This document shows positions 25,258 to 32,583 of a stretch of DNA of 64,000 bases, piece after piece. Under the pieces are notes generated by a model. The model was given only the letters and a program-made list of their open reading frames with translations. It searched no databases and had not been told where the DNA came from. Positions within the stretch are counted from its first letter, which is position 1, and the number at the start of each line of letters is the position of its first letter. This stretch comes from Amycolatopsis balhimycina FH 1894 (lineage in GTDB: Bacteria > Actinomycetota > Actinomycetes > Mycobacteriales > Pseudonocardiaceae), in contig NZ_KB913037.1 of NCBI RefSeq assembly GCF_000384295.1, forward strand, positions 6,573,533 to 6,637,532, in the 5' to 3' direction. Position numbers and translations under genes: made by a program.

Positions 25258-26096
25258 TCGGCGTCGAGCTGCGGAAGCTCGCGCTGCGGCCGCGGGTGTG
25301 GGTCAGCGTGCTGCTGCTGTGCCTGCTGCCCGCGATCGTCGGCGTCTTCCTGGCGACGGCCGACTTCGCGCCGCCGCCCGGGCAGGGCGGGGCGTTCCTG
25401 TCCGCGGTGGTGAACGACGGCGCGCTGTACCCGGCCGCCGCGCTCGCGCTCGTGCTGCCGCTGTTCCTGCCGATCGCGGTCGCGGTGGTCGCGGGCGACG
25501 CGATCGCGGGCGAGGCCGCCGGCGGCACCCTCCGCTACCTGCTGGTGCGCCCGGTCGGGCGGACCCGGCTGCTGGGCGCCAAGATGGTGGCGCTGGCCGT
25601 CTACGTGACCGCGGCGATCGTCATCGTCGTGCTGACTTCGCTGGTGCTCGGGGTGTTCCTGTTCGGCACCGGCGGCACCCCGGGCATCGCCGGCCCGGGC
25701 GGGCAGCCGTCCGGCGTCACGTCGTTGTCGGGGCAGTCGCTCAGCTCGTCCGCGCTCGGCCTGCGGCTGCTGGGCGCGGTGACCTACATCGTGATGTCGA
25801 TGCTGGGATTCGCCGCGATCACCGTGTTCCTCTCGACGGTGACCGACTCCGCACTCGGGGCCGCACTGGGCGGGCTGGCCGTGCTGATCACCAGCTCGGT
25901 GCTGGAGGCCCTCGACGCGGCCGCGTCCGTGAAGCCCTACCTGCCGACGCACTACTGGCTGTCGTGGATCGACTTCTTCCGCGATCCGGTGCTGTGGCAC
26001 AACATCGGCCAGGGACTGCTGCTGCAGGCCGGCTACATCGTGGTGTTCTTCGGCGCGGCGTGGGCGAACTTCTCGACGAAGGACGTCACGAGCTGA
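25254..26096 (+). CDS. ABC-2 type exporter permease
   Basis: The predicted protein is 280 aa with start ATG overlapping the ATPase stop. It begins MIGVELRKLALRPRVWV, typical of ABC-2 permeases, and has about six hydrophobic segments with a GEAAGGTLRYLLVRPVGR cytoplasmic loop that contacts the ATPase. It partners the preceding ATPase as a homodimeric exporter. The last 11 bases overlap the end of the convergent lipase gene. Confidence 0.9.
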   Translation: MIGVELRKLALRPRVWVSVLLLCLLPAIVGVFLATADFAPPPGQGGAFLSAVVNDGALYPAAALALVLPLFLPIAVAVVAGDAIAGEAAGGTLRYLLVRPVGRTRLLGAKMVALAVYVTAAIVIVVLTSLVLGVFLFGTGGTPGIAGPGGQPSGVTSLSGQSLSSSALGLRLLGAVTYIVMSMLGFAAITVFLSTVTDSALGAALGGLAVLITSSVLEALDAAASVKPYLPTHYWLSWIDFFRDPVLWHNIGQGLLLQAGYIVVFFGAAWANFSTKDVTS

Positions 26097-26892
26097 GGCA
26101 GTCCGTGGGAGCTTCGAGCGGGCCGGTGCCGAGGGCCTGGAGGACGAGCTCGGTGACGGCCGGGTCGGTGGGCAGGTCGCCGTGGGCGGCCTGGTTGCCG
26201 GGGCAGACCTGCTGCAGGGCGACGTTGACGGCGCCGTCGAGCCGGGCGGAGTCCGGCGGGGTGACCGTCTCGTCCCGCTCGGTCCAGACCGACAGCCACG
26301 GCAGGGCCGGCGGGATCGGCTCCTTCGTCAGCTCCCGCATGAGGCTGCTGCCCGGCGCGAGCTGGACGCACGCGGCAGGGCACGCGCCCGGGACGAGCGC
26401 GCCGCCCGCCGTGGCCAGTCCGGTGCCGTGCATCGGCGCGCCGAGCGTCACCACCCGGCGGGCCTGGTGGGCGCCGCCCTCGCGGCTGACCCACAGCCGG
26501 GCCACGACCCCGCCGGCGGAGTATCCGACGACGTCGACCGAAGGTGCTCCCTGTTCGTACGCCCTTTCGACGGCCGCGGCCAGGACGGTGGCCTGTTCCA
26601 CCAGGTCACCGGTGCCGTCCCCGGCGAGGGTGAGCACCTCGGCGGTGCGGCCGGTGGCCTGCCGGATCCGCGCGGCGAGCTCGTCGAGCGCTCCTTGCCC
26701 GCCGCCGTAACCGGGCACGAGCAGCACCGGGCCGGGCCGGTTCTGGTCGGGTGTCCCGGCCTCCGGCGCGGCTTTCGCACCGGAGGTGGCGACGACGGCG
26801 GCGGCGACCACCGCGACCACGGCCACGGCGACACAGCTCAGCATCAAGCGTCGCCGCGGGCTGAGTCCGCCCCACCAGGCCGTGATCCGCAC
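26086..26892 (-). CDS. Membrane-anchored or secreted alpha/beta lipase
   Basis: The predicted protein is 268 aa. A basic N-terminus and hydrophobic segment (about 16-37) form a signal anchor or signal peptide. The lipase-like core has an early VLLVPGYGGG oxyanion loop, nucleophile elbow VGYSAGG, an acid in WTERDETV and a candidate His in NQAAHGDLP. Cysteines are consistent with extracytoplasmic disulfides. It resembles actinobacterial lipases of the triacylglycerol lipase class 2 group; the substrate is unproven. The start is 31 nt from the 21-bp repeat array. Confidence 0.82.
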   Translation of the reverse strand: MRITAWWGGLSPRRRLMLSCVAVAVVAVVAAAVVATSGAKAAPEAGTPDQNRPGPVLLVPGYGGGQGALDELAARIRQATGRTAEVLTLAGDGTGDLVEQATVLAAAVERAYEQGAPSVDVVGYSAGGVVARLWVSREGGAHQARRVVTLGAPMHGTGLATAGGALVPGACPAACVQLAPGSSLMRELTKEPIPPALPWLSVWTERDETVTPPDSARLDGAVNVALQQVCPGNQAAHGDLPTDPAVTELVLQALGTGPLEAPTDCLSS

Positions 26893-26923
26893 GGTTCCAT
26901 GATGACCCGGCCGACGTCACACC

Positions 26924-27074
26924 CGCGTGCTGGAAACCGGAACTCGCGTGATCGAACCCGTAACTGGCGTGATTGAAGCCGTAACTCGCGAGTTACGGCT
27001 CTGATCACGCGGGATACGGCTTGGATCACGCCAGTTGCGTCTTGGATCACGCGAGGTACGGCCTGGATCACGCG
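26924..27074. repeat. 21-bp repeat array with a central inversion
   Basis: Three head-to-tail units (26924, 26945, 26966; consensus CGCGTGATyGAAsCCGTAACT, 21 bases) are followed, after a 4-base CGCG centre, by four units in the opposite orientation (26991, 27012, 27033, 27054). Units differ at a few positions. The whole can fold into a large cruciform. It lies between two genes read leftwards, directly downstream of the EamA transporter stop. Confidence 0.85.
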
Positions 27075-27080
27075 AGTCGT

Positions 27081-27986
27081 TCAAACCATCGCGGAGTCGG
27101 TGGCCTGGCGAGCGGTCGTCGAAGACTGCCCGGTCCTCTTGCGCCGCTGGGCGAGCACGACGGCGGCGAGCACGATCGCGGCGCCGAGCAGCTGCCACGC
27201 CGTCAGCCGCTGGCCGAGCACGAGCCAGCCGAGCAGGGTCGCGACGACCGGGCTCAGCAGGCCGAGGAACGTCACGTGCGTCGCGGACAGCGCGCGGATC
27301 CCGCGGAACCACAAGGCGTACGCCAGCGCGGCGCCGATCAGCGAGAGGTAGCCGTAGCCCGCCAGGTTCGCGCCGGACAGCGTCGCCGGGGGAGCGCCTT
27401 CGACGGCCAGCGCGACCGGCACGAGCACCAGCCCGCCGGCGACGAGCTGCCAGCCGGTCGTCGCCAGCAGCGGGGCGGGGGACGTCCAGCGCTTGCTCAG
27501 CACGACGCCGGTGGCCATCACGACCGCGCCGCCGGCCGCGGCGGCGACGCCGAGCGCGTCGAGGCGGGCGTCGGACTGCAGGACCAGCAGGCTGACCCCG
27601 AGCACCCCGGCGAGGCCGGCGAGCACCGTCCGGCGGTTGAGGCGTTCGCCGAGGAGGCCGGTGGACAGGCCCGCGACGATCAGCGGCTGCAGGGCGCCGA
27701 GGGTGGCGGCGACGCCGCCGGGCAGCCGGTAGGCGGCGACGAACAGCAGGGCCAGGAAGGCGCCGATGTTGAGGGTGCCGAGCACGAGCGAGCGCCACCA
27801 CCAGTCGCCCTTCGGCAGGCGGCGGGTGAGCGCGACCAGCAGCAGCCCGGCGGGCAGGGCGCGGATCACCGCGGCGAGCAGCGGGCGGCCGGGCGGCAGG
27901 AACTCGGTCGTGACGAGGTAGGTGGTGCCCCAGATCGCGGGGGCCAGGGCGGTCACGAGGACGACGGCGAGTCGGTTGTTTAGCAC
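27081..27986 (-). CDS. EamA/DMT-family transporter
   Basis: The predicted protein is 301 aa with ten hydrophobic segments arranged as two EamA halves (about 10-135 and 145-285), typical of drug/metabolite exporters. The GTG start follows TAATCT by 6 nt, so the mRNA is probably leaderless. The -10 box overlaps CTAAGG repeats shared with the divergent marR gene, so expression is probably repressed by that MarR protein. The substrate is unknown; amino acids or metabolites are usual. Confidence 0.9.
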   Translation of the reverse strand: MLNNRLAVVLVTALAPAIWGTTYLVTTEFLPPGRPLLAAVIRALPAGLLLVALTRRLPKGDWWWRSLVLGTLNIGAFLALLFVAAYRLPGGVAATLGALQPLIVAGLSTGLLGERLNRRTVLAGLAGVLGVSLLVLQSDARLDALGVAAAAGGAVVMATGVVLSKRWTSPAPLLATTGWQLVAGGLVLVPVALAVEGAPPATLSGANLAGYGYLSLIGAALAYALWFRGIRALSATHVTFLGLLSPVVATLLGWLVLGQRLTAWQLLGAAIVLAAVVLAQRRKRTGQSSTTARQATDSAMV

Positions 27987-28044
27987 TAAGGCAGATTACC
28001 TCAGCGCTAAGGTAGATCGCTACTACTCACTTACCGCTAAGGCA
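27986..28044. promoter_or_regulatory. MarR-type operator region, three CTAAGGYA repeats
   Basis: CTAAGGCA (27986), CTAAGGTA (28007) and CTAAGGCA (28037) lie in the divergent marR/eamA promoter region, the first two 21 bp apart. An inverted TTACCTCAG partner follows the first. The first repeat lies between the -10 box (27993-27998, minus strand) and start codon of the transporter gene. Confidence 0.65.
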
Positions 28045-28049
28045 TCCGT

Positions 28050-28055
28050 TACGCT
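28050..28055 (+). promoter_or_regulatory. -10 box of a leaderless marR transcript
   Basis: TACGCT lies 6 nt before the ATG at 28062. Confidence 0.55.
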
Positions 28056-28061
28056 GAGGCC

Positions 28062-28559
28062 ATGGCCGACCACGTGGACCGGGTCCTGGAGCAGTGGCAC
28101 GCGGAGCGTCCCGACCTCGACGTATCCCCCATGGGGGTGATTGGCCGGCTGAGTCGGCTGAGCGCGCTGGTCGACGCGGAGCTGCGCCGCACGTTCGCCC
28201 GCCACGGCCTGGACCGCTCGACCTTCGACGTCCTCGCGACCCTGCGCCGCAGCGGGCCGCCCTACCGGCTGACCCCGACCGAGCTGATGCGCTCGGCCAT
28301 GGTCACGTCCGGGGCCGTCACCCAGCGGCTCGACAAGCTGGAGGCCCGCGGGCTGGTCGAGCGCACCCCGGACGAGGCGGACGGCCGCGGGGTCCGCGTC
28401 GAGCTGACCGGCGCCGGCGGCGAGCTGATCGACCGGGTCCTGCCGGACCACGTCGAAACCGAGCACCGCATCCTGGCCGCGCTGGATGCCGGCGAGCGCG
28501 ACGAACTGGCCGCGACGCTGCGCACGCTGCTGGAAAGCCTGGGCGGCGCGGGCTCCTGA
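28062..28559 (+). CDS. MarR-family transcriptional regulator
   Basis: The predicted protein is 165 aa. The winged helix is clear: LTPTELMRSAMVTSGAVTQRLDKLEARGLVER (in parts) followed by the D-x-R-G wing (DEADGRGVRVELT). N- and C-terminal helices form the dimer interface. It is divergent from the EamA transporter with shared CTAAGG operator repeats and probably represses both. No redox-active cysteine is present, so the inducer is more likely a small ligand. Confidence 0.92.
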   Translation: MADHVDRVLEQWHAERPDLDVSPMGVIGRLSRLSALVDAELRRTFARHGLDRSTFDVLATLRRSGPPYRLTPTELMRSAMVTSGAVTQRLDKLEARGLVERTPDEADGRGVRVELTGAGGELIDRVLPDHVETEHRILAALDAGERDELAATLRTLLESLGGAGS

Positions 28560-28580
28560 CCAGCGCCGGCGCCGGTGGCA

Positions 28581-28637
28581 ACGTCGTGAACGACTCGTTG
28601 ATGACGTCGGATGACATGAACGAGTCGTTCACGACGT
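28581..28637. repeat. Dispersed palindrome, TGAACGACTC family (copy C), likely bidirectional terminator
   Basis: Arms of about 23 bp (ACGTCGTGAACGACTCGTT...) are inverted with one mismatch. It lies between the convergent marR and MBL hydrolase genes. Confidence 0.8.
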
Positions 28638-28644
28638 CCGGGGG

Positions 28645-29589
28645 CTAGGAGATCTGCCGGACCGGTTCGCCGTCCAGCAGGTAGTCGAGGTCGATGCGGC
28701 CGCCCGCGGCCGCGAGGACCGCGTCGATCGCCAGGTCGACGTCGAGCTTGCGGCCGTGCTGGTCGGCGTACGCGCGCATCAGGTTGCCGACGTGCCGTTC
28801 CGGGTTGAGCCATCCCGGCCACCGCAGCGACGCCTGCTTCGCCAGCTTCGTGAAGTCGGACTGGCGCGCGGTCGCCTCCAGCAGCCACTCCAGGTAGACG
28901 CGCATCGCGTGGAACGCGGTGTGGCCCGGGGTCGCCACCGGGCCGTGGCCGGGCACCACGGTGCGCGGCCGGAACGTGTCCTGGAGCCAGTCGAGCGCGT
29001 CGAGCCAGCCCGGGATCGAGCCGTGCACCGCCACCGGTGTGCTGCCGATGAACACCAGGTCGCCGGTGAACAGCGTGCCCGACCGCGGCTCGTGCACCAC
29101 CAGGTCGCCCGCCGTGTGCGCGACGCCCGGCACGGCCACCACGTCGGCGGATGCGCCGCCGAGGTCGAGCTGCTGCCAGCCGGTCACCGGCCGTACCGCG
29201 TCCGGCTCCGGTGGCTCGAGCACGCCCCAGCGGGTGCAGGTGAAGACGTTGCCGTAGGTCTGCGGACCCGCCTTGACCAGCTCGACGCTGCCTGGCGCGG
29301 CCAGTGCCGTTCCGCCGTCGCGGAGAGCGACGCCGAGGCCGTTGTGGTGTTCGCCGTGCGCATGGGTGATCACGACCGTGAGTGCCTGGTCACCGGCGTA
29401 CTTGCGGACGTCGCGCAGCAGTTCCAGTGTCGCCTGCTCGGTGCCGCAGGTGTCGATCAGCACGACGCCGTCGCTGCCCTGGATCCAGCCGCTGTTCGCG
29501 ACGAACCACTCGGCCGGGCTCTTCACGTACGCCACCACTCCCGGGCGTGCGTGCCGAAGCGGGACGATGTTCGATCTGACGGCCGGCAT
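28645..29589 (-). CDS. Metallo-beta-lactamase fold hydrolase
   Basis: The predicted protein is 314 aa from the ATG at 29589 (GGGGAGG 7 nt upstream; longer frames lack support). The metal motif reads H76-A-H78-G-E80-H81, an HxHxEH version of HxHxDH, followed by a GVAHTAGD histidine, FTGDLVF and GHGPV. It belongs to the cytosolic/quinoprotein-relay-like MBL group that hydrolyses esters or thioesters. The Asp-to-Glu change at the second metal site is conservative. It is divergent from the PTS operon, but no functional link is shown. Confidence 0.85.
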   Translation of the reverse strand: MPAVRSNIVPLRHARPGVVAYVKSPAEWFVANSGWIQGSDGVVLIDTCGTEQATLELLRDVRKYAGDQALTVVITHAHGEHHNGLGVALRDGGTALAAPGSVELVKAGPQTYGNVFTCTRWGVLEPPEPDAVRPVTGWQQLDLGGASADVVAVPGVAHTAGDLVVHEPRSGTLFTGDLVFIGSTPVAVHGSIPGWLDALDWLQDTFRPRTVVPGHGPVATPGHTAFHAMRVYLEWLLEATARQSDFTKLAKQASLRWPGWLNPERHVGNLMRAYADQHGRKLDVDLAIDAVLAAAGGRIDLDYLLDGEPVRQIS

Positions 29590-29749
29590 GGTGTCCTCCC
29601 CTGAACTGACGAAGCGGTTAACGACGGTGGCCGGGCCAGGTTGCGCTTTCCCCGGGAATCTTCGGGGCCGGGAGCCCCTTCGGCAATCCTTCAAATTTCG
29701 ATCGGTTGAACGGTCGATAATTTTCTCGGACCGATCATCGGCGCAGGTC

Positions 29750-29787
29750 TTGACAGTCGATCTCGACCGTCCATACTGGTATATACC
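29750..29787 (+). promoter_or_regulatory. PTS promoter P1 with operator 1
   Basis: A consensus TTGACA -35 (29750-29755) is followed after 17 nt by ATACTGGTATATACC (29773-29787), whose core GGTATATACC is a perfect palindrome. It resembles the ACTGGTCTAGACCA-type sites of GntR/HutC regulators. The -10 position overlaps the operator. Confidence 0.65.
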
Positions 29788-29817
29788 TTTATGGGAGGGT
29801 CCGGGAAACACCGAGGG

Positions 29818-29878
29818 GGCTTCGCGCTCGCGGGCCGACGGCAGGTCTGAGGGGTCCTACCGTCGGCCGCGCGAAGCC
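29818..29878 (+). other. Strong stem-loop in the PTS leader
   Basis: GGCTTCGCG pairs with CGCGAAGCC, and inside it GGCCGACGG pairs with CCGTCGGCC. It lies between promoters P1 and P2 and could attenuate P1 transcripts or act as a terminator. No T-run follows. Confidence 0.6.
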
Positions 29879-29908
29879 GTTGGTCCGGATGGCCGGTCAC
29901 GGGCAGTA

Positions 29909-29937
29909 TTGACACAGATACTGGTACGAACCAGTAT
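29909..29937 (+). promoter_or_regulatory. PTS promoter P2 with operator 2
   Basis: A second TTGACA (29909-29914) is followed by ATACTGGT-ACGA-ACCAGTAT (29918-29937), a perfect 8-bp inverted repeat overlapping the expected -10 region. Confidence 0.7.
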
Positions 29938-29964
29938 GTCTCCTTGCCGGCCGGGAGGAGACAC

Positions 29965-30441
29965 ATGGCGGGGGAACACGTCCGGATCGACAACCGGCTC
30001 ATCCACGGTCAGGTCACCGTCGCGTGGACCCGGCGGCTCGGCGTACGCCGGCTGCTGGTCTGCAACGACGACGTCGCCGCCGACGACCTGCAGCGGATGC
30101 TGCTCCCGCAGGCCGCCCGCGGCCTGCCGACCGACGTGCTGTCGGTCGCCGACGCGCTGGCCGCACCCGCCGGCCGGGACGTCATGATCATCGCGCAGCA
30201 CCCCGAGGACGCGTTCCGCCTCGTCGAAGGCGGACTGCGGCCCGAGGTCGTCAACGTCGGCAACGTCGCGCCGCGGCCCGGCGCCACGTTCACCATGGTG
30301 ACCCGCTCGATCGCGGTCACCGCGGACGAGGCCGACGCCTACCGGAAGCTCGCCGCCGCGGGCATCCCGCTGGTCACCCAGCTGATGCCCCAGGACAAGC
30401 CGACCGAATTCGTCCCGTTGCTCGACCGGAAAGGGCTCTAG
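29965..30441 (+). CDS. PTS mannose/fructose/sorbose-family EIIB
   Basis: The predicted protein is 158 aa; GGGAGGAG lies 4 nt before the ATG. Mannose-family IIB accepts phosphate on a histidine and passes it to the sugar during transport. The signature RIDNRLIHGQV is present with H14 as the phosphorylation site, and the fold continues with CNDDVA and LMPQD regions. It is the first gene of a IIB-IICD-IIA-hydrolase operon. Mannose-type PTS is well known in Firmicutes and enterics and less usual in high-GC actinomycetes. The sugar is unknown. Confidence 0.9.
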   Translation: MAGEHVRIDNRLIHGQVTVAWTRRLGVRRLLVCNDDVAADDLQRMLLPQAARGLPTDVLSVADALAAPAGRDVMIIAQHPEDAFRLVEGGLRPEVVNVGNVAPRPGATFTMVTRSIAVTADEADAYRKLAAAGIPLVTQLMPQDKPTEFVPLLDRKGL

Positions 30442-30447
30442 CCCCGC

Positions 30448-32076
30448 ATGCTCGTCGCGTTGGCCCTGACCATCTGGGCGATCTACTGCACCTACGACGG
30501 GCTCGGCCCGTTCCTCATCTACGCCCAGCGCCCGCTGATCGCCGGCTCGGTGGCCGGGCTGATCACCGGGCACCCGCTGCTCGGCCTGCTGATCGGCGCG
30601 ACGCTGGAGCTGGCGGCGCTGGGCGTCTACACCTACGGCGGCGCGACGATCCCGGACTACCAGACCGGCGCGATCGTGGGCACCGCGCTGGCCGCGGGCG
30701 CCGCCGGCGACGTGTCCGCGCAGGCCGCGATCGGGATCGGCGTCGGGCTGCCGGCGGCGATCCTGCTGGCCGCGCTGGACCCGGTCGGCAAGATGGTGAC
30801 CACCGCGCTGGTGCACCGGGCCGACGGCTACGCCGCCGACGGCAACGCGCGCGGCCTCGCGATGATCCACTGGGTCAGCCTGGTCCCGTGGGTCGCGGTG
30901 CGCGCCATCCCGACGTTCCTCGCCGCGCTCGCCGCGTCCGGCGGGCTGGTCAAGGACATCACCGCGAGCATCCCCGCGGGGTTCGTCCAGGGCATGACCC
31001 TGGCCGGGTCGCTGCTGCCCGCCGTCGGGTTCGCGCTGCTGCTCGGCATGATGGAGCTGTCGAAGTACTGGTACCTGCTGCTGATCGGGTTCGTCGGGTT
31101 CGCCTACCTGCACCTGCCGGTCCTGGGCATCGCGCTGGTCGGCGTCGCGGTCGCGATGCTGTTCGTGACGCTCAAGCGCGACGAGCCCGTGCTCGTGGTG
31201 CCCGAGGCCGCGAACGCTGCCGAGGAAAAGTCCGCCGCCGATCCCCGGCTGACCAGACAGGACCTGCGCCGCGCGTTCCGCCGGTACTTCTGGTCGAGCC
31301 AGATCTCCTGGAACTACGAACGGATGCAGGCGCTCGGGTTCGCGTACTCGATGGAACCGGTGCTGCGCAAGCTGTACCCGGACAAGGCCGACTACACCGC
31401 CGGGCTGCAGCGGCACCTCCAGTTCTTCAACACCTCGGTGCTGGTCGGCGGCCCGCTGATCCTCGGCTCCACGGTCGCGCTCGAGGAGGCCGGCACGCCG
31501 AAGTCGGCCGCGAGCACCAAGGTCGCACTGATGGGGCCGATGGCCGGCATCGGCGACACCGTCGTCTTCGCGCTGTACAACAGCATCATCTTCACCATGG
31601 GCGCGTCGTGGGCGCTGCAGGGCAACTGGCTCGGCCCGGCGTTCGCCGCGGTGATGGTGCTGGTCCCGTACGCGCTCGTGCGGCGCTGGCAGTTCGGGTT
31701 CGCCTACCGCGAAGGCAAGCGGCTGGCCGGGCACCTCGCCGCCGGCGCGCTCGCCCGCGTCGCGCAGGGCGCGACCGTGCTGGGGTTCGTCGTGCTCGGC
31801 GGGTTCATCCCGTCGATCGTCAAGGTGGTCACCACGCTGACCTACCGGCAGACCACCACGGTCCAGGGGAAGCCGGTGACGCAGTCGGTCGCCATCCAGG
31901 ACCGGCTCGACGAGCTGCTGCCCTTCCTGCTCCCGGTGCTGGTCACCGCCGGGGTCTACCTGTTGACGGTCAAGGCCCGGCTGCGGCCGGTCTGGGTCAT
32001 CGCCATCGTCGTCGTCGCCGGGGTCGTCCTGGGGTGGCTCGGCTGGTTCGTGCCCGCCCCGGCGAAGAGTTCCTGA
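30448..32076 (+). CDS. PTS mannose-family IIC-IID fusion permease
   Basis: The predicted protein is 542 aa. Residues 1-245 are an EIIC domain (GLGPFLIYAQRPLIAG, GATLELAALGVYTYGGATIPDYQ in parts) and about 265-542 an EIID domain (LRRAFRRYFWSSQISWNYERMQALGFAYSM in parts, LMGPMAGIGDTVVFALYNSI), joined by a charged Ala/Glu-rich linker (246-262). These are normally two proteins that together form the sugar channel, so the gene is a natural fusion. It starts 6 nt after the IIB stop with a weak ribosome binding site. Confidence 0.9.
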   Translation: MLVALALTIWAIYCTYDGLGPFLIYAQRPLIAGSVAGLITGHPLLGLLIGATLELAALGVYTYGGATIPDYQTGAIVGTALAAGAAGDVSAQAAIGIGVGLPAAILLAALDPVGKMVTTALVHRADGYAADGNARGLAMIHWVSLVPWVAVRAIPTFLAALAASGGLVKDITASIPAGFVQGMTLAGSLLPAVGFALLLGMMELSKYWYLLLIGFVGFAYLHLPVLGIALVGVAVAMLFVTLKRDEPVLVVPEAANAAEEKSAADPRLTRQDLRRAFRRYFWSSQISWNYERMQALGFAYSMEPVLRKLYPDKADYTAGLQRHLQFFNTSVLVGGPLILGSTVALEEAGTPKSAASTKVALMGPMAGIGDTVVFALYNSIIFTMGASWALQGNWLGPAFAAVMVLVPYALVRRWQFGFAYREGKRLAGHLAAGALARVAQGATVLGFVVLGGFIPSIVKVVTTLTYRQTTTVQGKPVTQSVAIQDRLDELLPFLLPVLVTAGVYLLTVKARLRPVWVIAIVVVAGVVLGWLGWFVPAPAKSS

Positions 32077-32184
32077 TGCGGCCAAAAGGAGGCCGCCCCC
32101 CGAGCGGCACGTAACCGTTGCTACGAAGCCATTCGGCCGTGACTGTGGCCGGATCGGGAACAATCGGCACAGTAGGAGTCCGCC

Positions 32185-32583
32185 ATGACCGTTCCGATCA
32201 TCCTCGCCGGGCACGGCCGCCTGCCCTCCGGCGTGGGGGAAGCCGCCGAGATGATCCTCGGCCCGCAGGCGCGGCTGAAGATTTGCGAGCTGGGTCCGCA
32301 CGAGAGCCCGGACGAGTTCGGCGCTCACGTGCTCGCCCTGGCCGGCGACGCCGCCGAGGTGCTCGTCCTCGCCGACCTGCACGGCGGCTCGCCGTTCAAC
32401 ACCGTCCGCGCGCTCGCCGCCGCGCCCGCCACGCGCCCGCGCCTGGAGCTGGTGTCGGGGCTGAACCTGCCGATGCTGCTGGAAGTCCTGCTGCACACGA
32501 CCGGCGACGTCACCGAGCTGGCCGGGGTGGCTCGCGCCGCCGGCCGCGACGGCGTCGTCGACGTCCTGGAATCGACCTGGTGA
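32185..32583 (+). CDS. PTS mannose-family EIIA
   Basis: The predicted protein is 132 aa; AGGAG lies 7 nt before the ATG. It accepts phosphate from HPr on H10 in IILAGHGRLPSG and passes it to IIB. The LADLHGGSPFNTV and GLNLPMLLEVL motifs match the mannose IIA fold. A 108-nt gap separates it from the IICD gene, and its stop overlaps the next start (GTGA). No EI or HPr gene is in the window, so general PTS components must be encoded elsewhere. Confidence 0.9.
   Translation: MTVPIILAGHGRLPSGVGEAAEMILGPQARLKICELGPHESPDEFGAHVLALAGDAAEVLVLADLHGGSPFNTVRALAAAPATRPRLELVSGLNLPMLLEVLLHTTGDVTELAGVARAAGRDGVVDVLESTW

Larger units (their letters stand above)
29590..29964. promoter_or_regulatory. 375-bp regulatory region of the PTS operon
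   Basis: No gene is present. The region holds two TTGACA -35 elements, two ATACTGGT operators and a strong stem-loop between them (listed separately). It also carries the promoter of the divergent MBL gene, which could not be placed. Confidence 0.7.

Noticed and set aside
26924..27074. Possible CRISPR array
   Set aside because: Units are contiguous without spacers, change orientation in the middle and no cas genes are present.
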